Shown one piece after another: positions 1-6,615 of a stretch of 32,159 nucleotides of DNA; the stretch's first letter is position 1; each line of letters opens with the position of its first letter. The notes beneath the pieces are model-generated. The model had not been told where the DNA came from. It saw nothing but the letters and a program-made list of their open reading frames with translations, and ran no database searches. The position numbers and the translations under genes are program-made. The stretch is from Clostridia bacterium (GTDB lineage: Bacteria > Bacillota > Clostridia > Oscillospirales > CAG-272): NCBI GenBank assembly GCA_017450885.1, contig JAFSSR010000097.1:1-32159 (forward strand), read 5' to 3'.

Positions 1-2
1 CG

Positions 3-401
3 GAAGAGGACGGAACGCTGCGGGTATATTCCGACAACGTGGACGCGGTCATGCTCATTTCCGGGTATGAGACCTCGACGGAAAACACCGAAAAAATGAT
101 CTCCGATATCAAGTCGGGCAAAACGATGAGCGCGGGGATCTACGAAAGAAAAGGAAGCGACCCGGAGTATTCGATATACTTCCTTTCCTCCTCCGACGGG
201 ACCGGGTATCTTACCCTTGACCGGGCGAACGAACAGCGCCGCGGCGAGGCGGGCGTATTATTCAAAATCGCCGGGTGGTTTACCGTCTTCTGGATCTTTC
301 TGATGGCGGTTTATATTATAGCGGGAAGGCATCCGGAAAAACTCGGTCCGACGGCTTTTAAGATCCTATACGGAAGGTTCAGCCTCAGGCCGCGAGAATA
401 A
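3..401 (+). CDS. Membrane-anchored protein, C-terminal part (5' truncated by window)
   Basis: The frame is open from base 3, so the gene starts outside the window; the GTG at 39 is internal. The visible part has a hydrophilic region of about 85 residues, probably extracytoplasmic, then one hydrophobic helix (FKIAGWFTVFWIFLMAVYII) and a short basic tail. The tail reads GRHPEKLGP, and the next gene ends its last helix with the similar GRDPDKYSP. The two also share the order ectodomain, helix, short tail, so they look like tandem paralogues. The next gene starts 17 bases downstream behind a strong ribosome-binding site, so they are probably co-transcribed. I do not recognise a function. Confidence 0.7.
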   Translation, partial: EEDGTLRVYSDNVDAVMLISGYETSTENTEKMISDIKSGKTMSAGIYERKGSDPEYSIYFLSSSDGTGYLTLDRANEQRRGEAGVLFKIAGWFTVFWIFLMAVYIIAGRHPEKLGPTAFKILYGRFSLRPRE

Positions 402-418
402 AAAGAAGGAGGTAAACC

Positions 419-1501
419 ATGGTCACGGTATTCAGATACGTTGATATATTATCGACGGTATTCTTTATAGGCGTTTTCGTACACTATTTGGGAATACGTA
501 ATGAAAAAACTCCGAGAGGAGAGGTGCGCCTCCCCGCGTTTATAATGCTTATCGGAAGCGTATGCGGATCGTTCTTCTCCGTATTCTCCGTCGCGGCGTC
601 GTTTGAAACGCAGATCTGGGAACCCGCGCCGCTTTGGGCGATCATCACATTCAATTCGTTTGTCCTTTTAGGTTTAGGGCTTTCGCTCGCTCCGATAATG
701 ATAAAGATCACCTACGACAGCTCGGGGATCGAAAAAAGAGACCTTTTCGGAGTAAAAAGGAGATACGGCTGGCGGGAGCTCACAGAGCTTGAAGACATGC
801 ACGGAGATATCCGGCTCTATTTCGGAAAGCGGAGGCTTTCGGTCGACGAGATGTCTTGCGGGATCGAAGAGCTTACAGCGTACGCGCAAAAGCAGTACCG
901 GGCGATCCGCGGCAGCGCTCTTCCCCTCAGACCGGTATCCAAACGCTCTCTTTTTAAAGGGCACGTCAAAAATCCCGGCGGATTTGTGTTTTTCTACGCG
1001 CTCATCTACCTTCTGCTGTTCGGCTTTCTCACGGTCGCGATCATCGACTCCCGCCCGATGAAAGCCGAGGAACTGGCCTACGCGGTCATAACGCCGACGG
1101 GTCACGAGCTTTCCGACGGGGATCTCAAAATATACGCGGCGGACGATACGCCTTACGTCCTGAAAGATTACAAAAAATATATCACGAACGCCGACGGGCT
1201 GATCGCTCTCGTCGGGGCGGGAGACAGAATGGAGGTGGGTTATGTAGGACACGAGGACGCAAAGGAAGATCCGAGGAGAACGATCTGCAGCATAGAGGAG
1301 GAAGGCGGAGAAAAATTCCGTACTCTCGAAATGTCCAACGAGATGATGCGAGACGATATAAGGATCGTAAAAACGCTCATCGGAGGGCTGACCGTCCTGT
1401 GGACGGTCTACTGCGTAATGTCGATCAAAGTAGGGCGCGATCCGGACAAATACAGCCCACGGACAGTCGGATTTTTCTTTAAAGACGGATATATCTCCTG
1501 A
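419..1501 (+). CDS. Polytopic membrane protein with PH-like cytoplasmic domain
   Basis: 360 residues. Predicted helices lie near residues 5-24, 38-60, 72-95, 186-210 and 316-336. Between helices 3 and 4, residues 96-165 form a strand-rich segment with a D-S-S-G-I-E-K-R-D-L-F-G pattern and a G-W-R-E-L turn. This resembles the small bacterial PH-like domains found in membrane proteins of Bacillota. Residues 211-312 would lie outside the cell. The tail (GRDPDKYSP) matches the upstream gene, which suggests duplication. The start is well fixed by AAGGAGG about 7 bases before ATG 419. The domain assignment rests on pattern only. No function is proposed; a role in envelope sensing or lipid binding would be guesswork. 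Confidence 0.8.
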   Translation: MVTVFRYVDILSTVFFIGVFVHYLGIRNEKTPRGEVRLPAFIMLIGSVCGSFFSVFSVAASFETQIWEPAPLWAIITFNSFVLLGLGLSLAPIMIKITYDSSGIEKRDLFGVKRRYGWRELTELEDMHGDIRLYFGKRRLSVDEMSCGIEELTAYAQKQYRAIRGSALPLRPVSKRSLFKGHVKNPGGFVFFYALIYLLLFGFLTVAIIDSRPMKAEELAYAVITPTGHELSDGDLKIYAADDTPYVLKDYKKYITNADGLIALVGAGDRMEVGYVGHEDAKEDPRRTICSIEEEGGEKFRTLEMSNEMMRDDIRIVKTLIGGLTVLWTVYCVMSIKVGRDPDKYSPRTVGFFFKDGYIS

Positions 1502-1530
1502 ATACCGCGGCGATTTGTGGTAAATATCTA

Positions 1531-1559
1531 TTGTAATATTTCCCGTTTTGTGATAGTAT
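1531..1559 (+). promoter_or_regulatory. Putative sigma-70-type promoter for the ECF S-component gene
   Basis: TTGTAA (1531-1536), a 17-base spacer and TAGTAT (1554-1559), about 49 bases before ATG 1608. The -10 is imperfect, and an overlapping GTATAA could serve instead. The surrounding AT-rich stretch contrasts with the coding sequence on both sides. No riboswitch-like fold was evident in the short leader. Confidence 0.4.
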
Positions 1560-1607
1560 AAATAAGAAACATATCATATGATTTAAAACAACGGAGATAA
1601 TATTATT

Positions 1608-2237
1608 ATGACTGACACCGCAAAGAGAACGCGCAAACTGACACAACTCGGACTGCTCGCCGCGCTGGTCATCCTGTTCGGATATCTGCCTTTAAAGATC
1701 GGCGCCATCGAGATGACGCTGATGATGATACCCGTCACGCTCGGCGCGATCCTTGTCGGTCCGCTCACCGGCGGAATACTCGGCGGTCTGTTCGGGCTCA
1801 TCAGTTTTCTGCAGTGCTTCGGCGCACTGGGATTTCCGGCGAGCACGTTCGGAAATTTCGTTTTCGGGCTCAATCCGGCGGCGACGGTATTCATGTGCTT
1901 CGTTCCCCGCATCCTTATGGGAGCGGCGGTCGGCTGGATATTCCGCGGGCTCGAAAAGATAGACAAGACGCATTTTATATCCTACCTTGTTTCCAACGTA
2001 TCCGGGGCGCTTCTCAACACGGTGCTGTTTATGGGATCGCTTATCATCTTCTTCTGGCACGACGCCGCTTTCCTCGCCCAAATGAACGAATGGGGACTCT
2101 CCACGGATAAGCTCGGCGCCTTCCTCGTCGCCTTTGTAGGCGTCAACGGGATAGTCGAGGCCGCCGTATGCGCGGTAGTCGGAACGGCGGTATCGAAGGG
2201 CGTAAACGTCGCAATGAAAAAAATGCGCAAAAACTGA
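1608..2237 (+). CDS. ECF transporter S component (substrate-binding membrane subunit)
   Basis: 209 residues with about six hydrophobic segments. The first helix carries the small-residue stretch GLLAALVIL, typical of the surface by which S components dock on EcfT. The run GGILGGLFGLISFLQCFG followed by an N-P and a P-R-I-L-M-G motif resembles S components grouped with the pantothenate transporter PanT. That substrate is a guess; other vitamins are possible. S components bind the substrate and rely on a shared EcfA/EcfA'/EcfT module, none of which is in this window, so this would be a group II system. A possible promoter lies 50 bases upstream. The slipin gene follows after 39 bases. Confidence 0.85.
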   Translation: MTDTAKRTRKLTQLGLLAALVILFGYLPLKIGAIEMTLMMIPVTLGAILVGPLTGGILGGLFGLISFLQCFGALGFPASTFGNFVFGLNPAATVFMCFVPRILMGAAVGWIFRGLEKIDKTHFISYLVSNVSGALLNTVLFMGSLIIFFWHDAAFLAQMNEWGLSTDKLGAFLVAFVGVNGIVEAAVCAVVGTAVSKGVNVAMKKMRKN

Positions 2238-2276
2238 ACGATAATTTAAATACAAATCAAGAAAGGGGCAACAAAA

Positions 2277-3197
2277 ATGAACGGAACACAGATCGCATTG
2301 ACTGTTATCGGGGCGCTCGTGCTCCTGCTGATCTTCGCAAACATCAAGATCGTCCCGCAGGCAAACGAATTCGTGATCGAACGTCTCGGGAAATTCAAAA
2401 AGACATGGGGCGCGGGCATCCACGTAAAGATCCCATTCATCGACAGGATAGCCAAACGCATCACGCTCAAAGAGCAGGTGCTCGACTCTCCACCGCAGCC
2501 GGTCATCACCAAGGATAACGTCACCATGCAGATAGACACGGTCGTATACTTCCGCGTTTTCGACAGCAAGCTGTACACCTACGGCGCGGTAAATCCGATA
2601 TCGGCGATCGAAAACCTGACGGCAACCACGCTCCGTAACCTTGTCGGCGAGCTGGAGCTGGACGGAACGCTGACCTCCCGCGACACCATCAACGGCAAGA
2701 TGACGAGCATCCTCGACGAAGCGACCGACAAGTGGGGCATAAAGATCACCCGCGTCGAGCTCAAGAACATCATCCCGCCCAAGGAGATCCAGGCGGCGAT
2801 GGAGAAGCAGATGAAGGCGGAGCGCGAGCGCCGCGAGACTCTGCTCCAGGCGGAAGGTCACAAGGCCGCCGCCATCACCCGCGCGGAGGGCGACAAGCAG
2901 GCGATGATCCTCGCCGCGGAAGGCGAACGCGACGCGCGTATCGCCCGCGCGGAAGGCGAAGCCAAGGCCGTACTGCTCGCAAAGCAGGCGGAAGCCGACG
3001 GAATAAGGATGCTCAAGGAAGCAGGGGCTGACGCAAGCGTCCTGCAGCTCAAGAGACTCGACACTCTCGGCAAGCTGGCTGACGGCAAGGCGGCAAAGAT
3101 AATCGTCCCGACCGACGTCGTTGCGGCGAGCGCGCGCGACGTGATGTTTTCCGAAATGACCGGTCTCGGCGACGCGACCAAGCATGAACAGAAATAA
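2277..3197 (+). CDS. SPFH/Band 7 (slipin/stomatin-like) membrane scaffold protein
   Basis: 306 residues. An N-terminal membrane anchor (about residues 6-23) precedes an SPFH domain (about 24-190) with typical features, such as the VPQANEFVIERLGKF entry strand and TLRNLVGELELDGTL. Next is a long Ala/Glu/Arg-rich coiled coil (about 165-250) with repeated A-E-G-(D/E) units. Family members oligomerise at the membrane and organise lipid microdomains or scaffold proteases; QmcA-like proteins often pair with NfeD or FtsH. No NfeD gene is adjacent here. Start ATG 2277 follows GAAAGGGG. The gene ends in a strong bidirectional terminator. The specific partner is unknown. Confidence 0.9.
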   Translation: MNGTQIALTVIGALVLLLIFANIKIVPQANEFVIERLGKFKKTWGAGIHVKIPFIDRIAKRITLKEQVLDSPPQPVITKDNVTMQIDTVVYFRVFDSKLYTYGAVNPISAIENLTATTLRNLVGELELDGTLTSRDTINGKMTSILDEATDKWGIKITRVELKNIIPPKEIQAAMEKQMKAERERRETLLQAEGHKAAAITRAEGDKQAMILAAEGERDARIARAEGEAKAVLLAKQAEADGIRMLKEAGADASVLQLKRLDTLGKLADGKAAKIIVPTDVVAASARDVMFSEMTGLGDATKHEQK

Positions 3198-3211
3198 TCG
3201 GCATAACATAT

Positions 3212-3253
3212 AAAAACAAGGCGCTGAAATCCCTATTTCAGCGCCTTGTTTTT
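3212..3253. terminator. Bidirectional rho-independent terminator
   Basis: A perfect 18-19 bp inverted repeat (AACAAGGCGCTGAAAT / ATTTCAGCGCCTTGTT) around a CCCT loop, with A and T runs at the two ends. It lies between the convergent slipin and phosphatase genes and can serve both strands. Its core GCGCTGAAAT recurs in the terminator at 31762. Confidence 0.9.
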
Positions 3254-3284
3254 ACTTTTATTCAAAAGTCGGGCGAGCGGACGT

Positions 3285-4085
3285 TTATTCAAACAGTCCC
3301 TCCGGAAGGCTTCCCTGCCAGCTCTCCGACGCGGGAACGCCGAGGGCGTATGCGACGATCGCGGGGATGTCGCGGATACGCATTTCGGGCTTTGCCCCCT
3401 TCTTTACCGTCTTTCCGACCGCCGTGAAGTAAACGTTCATCTCTTCCTCGGTGTCTCCGCCGTGACCGGTCCCGATACCGCCGTGATCCGCGGTGGAGAT
3501 GACCAGAGTATCCTCGTATATCCCCGCTTCCTTCAGCGCGGCGATGATATCGCCGATATATCCGTCCTCGCGGGTGATACAGTCGAGCTGTTCTTTTGAT
3601 CTGTAGCCGTAATGATGCCCGAAATGGTCGGGGTTGTCGAGCTGAATGAAAAGGAATTCGGGCTTTTTCTCTTTGATGTAATCGCAGATCATCGGCGCAA
3701 GCTCGGGGTCGTCGCCGGTAGCGAGATCTACGTTCGTGCCCTCCTCTATCATCCCGGTGTTGATGGGATCCCAGTTGCTGTACGCGCCGATCACCGCGTC
3801 GGGATGAGCCTCGCGTATAAGGCGGAATATACTCGGATGCGCAAGGTCGGTGTACTTGTCCCCGCGCTCTACTATATCGTTTGTCAGTCCGTGAACGTCC
3901 GGGTCGACTCCGATGAGCATGGAACCCCAACATTCGGCGGAGATGCTCGGAAAAGCGGTCCTGCAGTACATAGTCCCCGCGCCTTCCGCAAACATACGGT
4001 CGAGATTGGGAGTGTCGGTATACTGTATGAAGTTACCCGCTCCGTCAAGTCCGATAAGTACAACGTGCTTGTAAGTCGTGTTCAT
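3285..4085 (-). CDS. Alkaline-phosphatase-superfamily hydrolase (phosphodiesterase/nucleotide pyrophosphatase type)
   Basis: 266 residues, covering the core fold of type I phosphodiesterase/nucleotide pyrophosphatase proteins but shorter than the 400 or so typical of NPPs. The two-metal site can be traced: D14 in LIGLDGAG, a nucleophile probably at S49 (FPSIS, aligned with the catalytic Thr of NPPs), D153 and H157 (NPDHFGHHYG), D200-H201 (TADHGG) and H208 (GTGHGG). No signal peptide is present, so it should be cytoplasmic. The substrate cannot be read from sequence; nucleotide phosphodiesters or phosphonate-like compounds are possible. It starts 16 bases after the methyltransferase, with GGAGG before ATG, so the two are co-transcribed. 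No functional link between them is obvious. Confidence 0.88.
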   Translation of the reverse strand: MNTTYKHVVLIGLDGAGNFIQYTDTPNLDRMFAEGAGTMYCRTAFPSISAECWGSMLIGVDPDVHGLTNDIVERGDKYTDLAHPSIFRLIREAHPDAVIGAYSNWDPINTGMIEEGTNVDLATGDDPELAPMICDYIKEKKPEFLFIQLDNPDHFGHHYGYRSKEQLDCITREDGYIGDIIAALKEAGIYEDTLVISTADHGGIGTGHGGDTEEEMNVYFTAVGKTVKKGAKPEMRIRDIPAIVAYALGVPASESWQGSLPEGLFE

Positions 4086-4101
4086 ATACTTCCTCCGGTA
4101 A

Positions 4102-5250
4102 TTATTTATTTAAAAATCTTGCAAGAGCAGGATCGATGCCCAGTCTCTTACATGCTTTTTCATATTCAAGCGCGCGTTCCGCGGATGCTCCGCCGCCTTT
4201 CACGGCGCGGATCAGCAGATTTTTCGGAGTCTCCTCCGGGTCGATGAACTCGACGGCGTCCGCCCTGTAGCCCTCCGCTTCGAGCATGAGCAGACGGAGC
4301 GCGTCGGTCGCAAGAGCGGCGAACCTCTCGCGGAAAAGAGGCTTTGAAAGGATGAACCCGAGCTCTTCGTCCTCACGCGGGAGCTGACGCGCCATCTCAT
4401 GCTGGCAGCAGGGGCTTGACAGGATGTTTTTCGCCCCGGTCTTTACCGCGGTCGCAAGAACTATGTCCGTCGCTGTATCGCAGGCGTGGAGCGAGACGAC
4501 GAGATCGGGGGTCCTCGCGGGAACGAACTCCGAAATATCGCAGCAGATGAATTTCAGTCCGTCGAAGCCGCAGTCCTTCGCCACCTGCGAGCAGTATGCT
4601 ATCACGTCCGATTTAAGATCGGCTCCGATCATTTCGACCTCCGCGCCGAGAATGTCGTGGAGATAATAGTACAAGGCGAACGACAGATAGCTCTTTCCGC
4701 AGCAGAGATCGAGAATGTAAAGTCCGCCTTCGGGCTTTTTCGGGAAAAGGTCGCGCACTATCTCAAGAAAGCGGTTTATTTGTCTGAATTTTGCCCGTTT
4801 CTTATCGAATACGCCGCCCTCCGCGTCGCAAACTCCGAGACGGTAAAGAAAATCGCAGGGAGCGCCCTCTTCTATGATATACTTTCTTCTTCCGTCGTGC
4901 GCTTTTATCGGGATCTTCGGCGCGGGGAGGTCTTCTTTTATCTTATTGAGAACGGTCGTCTTTCCTTTCTTTGAGACCATTATTTGGCACTCGCCCGCCG
5001 AGGTGATGATATTGACGCGGCGGAAATCGCGCTCCGCGATGAGCGCGGCGCGGTCCGCGGCTTGCTTTTCCGGGACGTTTTCGTGAACAGCCTTGCCGTC
5101 GCTCATAAACGTCTCGAACTGCAAAAACACTCCCTTTCCGGAGGAAAAGAGCTTCGCCTCGCACCTGACGACCGACTTGTCGCGCGGCTGGCTGTAGACT
5201 ATCTTTTTGAGTATCCCGCGGGAAACGGCGTTCTCTACTATTTGTCTCAT
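4102..5250 (-). CDS. Class I SAM-dependent methyltransferase (Methyltransf_32/METTL25-like)
   Basis: About 382 residues. The N-terminal half is an accessory domain of unknown role. The C-terminal half is a Rossmann methyltransferase with motif I as ILDLCCGKSYLSFALYY, the acidic second strand as IGADLKSDVI, CCDISEF for the adenine-binding strand, and the signatures VVSLHACDTATDIVL and SSPCCQHE. Those last two are typical of the Methyltransf_32 group, whose better-known relatives are RNA-methyltransferase-like; the substrate here is not known. An open frame reaches back to 5304, but that would place the start inside the rsgA promoter region. ATG 5250 begins at the helix MRQIVENAVSRG and is preferred, though its ribosome-binding site (AAGGA, about 13 bases upstream) is weak. 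It is divergent from rsgA. Confidence 0.85.
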   Translation of the reverse strand: MRQIVENAVSRGILKKIVYSQPRDKSVVRCEAKLFSSGKGVFLQFETFMSDGKAVHENVPEKQAADRAALIAERDFRRVNIITSAGECQIMVSKKGKTTVLNKIKEDLPAPKIPIKAHDGRRKYIIEEGAPCDFLYRLGVCDAEGGVFDKKRAKFRQINRFLEIVRDLFPKKPEGGLYILDLCCGKSYLSFALYYYLHDILGAEVEMIGADLKSDVIAYCSQVAKDCGFDGLKFICCDISEFVPARTPDLVVSLHACDTATDIVLATAVKTGAKNILSSPCCQHEMARQLPREDEELGFILSKPLFRERFAALATDALRLLMLEAEGYRADAVEFIDPEETPKNLLIRAVKGGGASAERALEYEKACKRLGIDPALARFLNK

Positions 5251-5255
5251 ATTTC

Positions 5256-5285
5256 TTGACAATTCCTTTTGTCGTAATGTATAAT
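5256..5285 (+). promoter_or_regulatory. Consensus sigma-70/SigA promoter of rsgA
   Basis: TTGACA (5256-5261), an 18-base spacer and TATAAT (5280-5285). Both hexamers are exact. The expected transcription start is near 5292, giving a leader of about 30 bases before rsgA. The box lies upstream of ATG 5250 of the divergent methyltransferase, which argues against the longer methyltransferase start. Confidence 0.85.
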
Positions 5286-5321
5286 TATTTGCGTATCTTA
5301 TCACACTACCGGAGCGACTGA

Positions 5322-6242
5322 ATGATGGAAGAACTCAAAGGAAGGATAATATCGGCGAGCGGCGGCCTGTATGCCATAGACACGGGCGAGGCGGTCGTAA
5401 GCTGCCGCGCGAAGGGAGCCTTCCGCCACGAGGGGGAAAAGCCTCTCTCCGGCGACCTTGTAACCCTGCGCGGATCGGACGGCGAATACGTTATCGGCTC
5501 TATCCTTCCGCGCAAGAACTCGTTTATCAGGCCTCCGGTCGCCAATCTCGACACGTTGTTTATCGTCGCCTCGGCGGTGACGCCCGACCCGGTGCTTCTA
5601 ACGCTTGACAAGCTGATATCCATAGCCGAGCACGCGTCAGTCGAGCCGGTCGTGGTAGTTACGAAAAACGATCTCGACGGCAAGGCTGCAAAAGAGCTTG
5701 CCGGGATCTACGAAATGAGCGGATTTACCGTGTTTTCCTGCCCCGACGGAGGCGGCAAAGAGGCTCTCGCCGATTACATTTCGACCGAATGCAGGGACAA
5801 GATCATAGCGTTCGCGGGCAACTCGGGAGTGGGAAAATCGACGCTTCTCAATTCCCTTTTCCCCGCTCTTTCGCTGGAGACCGGAAGGGTCAGCGTAAAG
5901 ACCGAACGCGGCAGGCACACCACCCGCAAGGTCGAGCTCTATCCGCTCGGAGAACTGCTCCGCGGCTCCGACGCCAAAGGGTATGTCGCCGACACGCCGG
6001 GCTTTTCGATGCTCGATTTCGTGCGCTTCGACTTCTATAAAAAAGAGGACCTTCCCTACGCTTTCCGCGAATTCAGCCCCTATCTCGGCGGGTGCAGATA
6101 CACAAAATGCACCCACACGGTCGAGGACGGATGCGCCGTGCTCGCCGCCCTGAACGAAGGCAGGATCGCGCCGTCGCGCCACGAGAGCTTCCGCGCCATC
6201 TACGACGACCTTAAAAACAAGCACGACTGGGATAAAAAATAA
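5322..6242 (+). CDS. rsgA: Ribosome small subunit-dependent GTPase A
   Basis: 306 residues, normal for the family. RsgA assists late 30S maturation and is stimulated by the ribosome. An OB-fold domain (about 1-67) precedes a circularly permuted GTPase: the G4 motif VVTKNDL (about 112-118) comes before G1 GNSGVGKST (166-174), then G2-region RGRHTT and G3 DTPG (224-227). The permutation is diagnostic. A zinc site follows, with C258, C263, H265 and C271 (GCRYTKCTHTVEDGC). Two in-frame ATGs (5322 and 5325) lie behind CCGGAG, so the start is uncertain by one codon. In Bacillus the gene sits directly after prkC; here prkC is on the other strand and convergent, although the neighbourhood is conserved. 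Confidence 0.97.
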   Translation: MMEELKGRIISASGGLYAIDTGEAVVSCRAKGAFRHEGEKPLSGDLVTLRGSDGEYVIGSILPRKNSFIRPPVANLDTLFIVASAVTPDPVLLTLDKLISIAEHASVEPVVVVTKNDLDGKAAKELAGIYEMSGFTVFSCPDGGGKEALADYISTECRDKIIAFAGNSGVGKSTLLNSLFPALSLETGRVSVKTERGRHTTRKVELYPLGELLRGSDAKGYVADTPGFSMLDFVRFDFYKKEDLPYAFREFSPYLGGCRYTKCTHTVEDGCAVLAALNEGRIAPSRHESFRAIYDDLKNKHDWDKK

Positions 6243-6301
6243 CCGATCCGCGCAGACCCGCATATAATTATAACAAGAATGACAGTTGCGGGGTCTCAAA
6301 T

Positions 6302-6448
6302 ATGAAATGTACAACCAAACTGATCGGATACCTTGTGCTCGCGTTCGGATGCGGGATCGTGCTTACATATCTCCTTCCGATCAAGCTGCTGGTAATAATC
6401 GAGGCCGTGCTGATAATAGCCGCGGGCGTCCTGTGGCTTCTCGGCTGA
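6302..6448 (+). CDS. Small hydrophobic membrane protein (48 residues)
   Basis: An ATG at 6302 opens 48 codons ending in TGA. The peptide begins MKCTTK and then is almost wholly hydrophobic, with two short helices (about 7-24 and 28-47) separated by P-I-K. GGGG lies about 8 bases upstream. The codon pattern (many C/G third positions) matches the neighbouring genes. It lies between rsgA and the SpoVM-like gene on the same strand, with gaps of 59 and 34 bases. From memory, comparable short membrane peptides accompany SpoVM-like genes in other Clostridia, but this needs checking. It could be a sporulation membrane peptide; function is unknown. Confidence 0.6.
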   Translation: MKCTTKLIGYLVLAFGCGIVLTYLLPIKLLVIIEAVLIIAAGVLWLLG

Positions 6449-6482
6449 AGGCCGCCCTGTAAAACGAAAGGTGGGTCACAGA

Positions 6483-6554
6483 TTGAAAATCGTAGTGGTA
6501 AGCTCTCCGAAAATGCTCAAGCCCCTGCTTAAAAAAGTGTTTCGGATCAAATAG
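6483..6554 (+). CDS. spoVM: SpoVM-like sporulation micropeptide
   Basis: A TTG start at 6483, behind AAAGGTGGG, opens 23 codons: MKIVVVSSPKMLKPLLKKVF then R-I-K. Bacillus SpoVM is 26 residues, starting M-K, with Pro at position 9, Lys at 10 and a basic amphipathic helix after it. Here Met1, Lys2, Pro9 and Lys10 sit at the same positions, and the remainder again alternates Leu/Val with Lys. SpoVM recognises the positively curved forespore membrane, where it anchors the SpoIVA coat scaffold; Pro9 matters for that. The location downstream of rsgA agrees with the Bacillus order prpC-prkC-rsgA-rpe-thiN-spoVM. A terminator follows 17 bases after the stop. The identification rests on length, motif and synteny together. 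Confidence 0.7.
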   Translation: MKIVVVSSPKMLKPLLKKVFRIK

Positions 6555-6570
6555 GACCGGAAAACGAGCA

Positions 6571-6608
6571 AGAGCCGTATACGGTACGCCGTATCACGGC
6601 TCTTTTTT
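6571..6608. terminator. Bidirectional terminator shared by spoVM and prkC
   Basis: AGAGCCGTATACGG pairs with CCGTATCACGGCTCT (one bulged C) around TACG, followed by six T on the + strand. It lies between the convergent spoVM-like gene and prkC; on the minus strand it follows the prkC stop by about 10 bases, with a weaker T-rich tail. Confidence 0.85.
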
Positions 6609-6615
6609 CGTTATA

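Noticed and set aside
1502..1607. Vitamin riboswitch in the leader of the ECF S component
   Set aside because: The leader after the predicted start is about 45 bases with no paired structure; TPP or cobalamin elements would not fit.
1692..3209. 505-residue open frame on the minus strand
   Set aside because: It is antisense to the ECF S component and the slipin gene, is rich in Arg, Asp and Tyr in a shadow-frame pattern, and has no recognisable domain.
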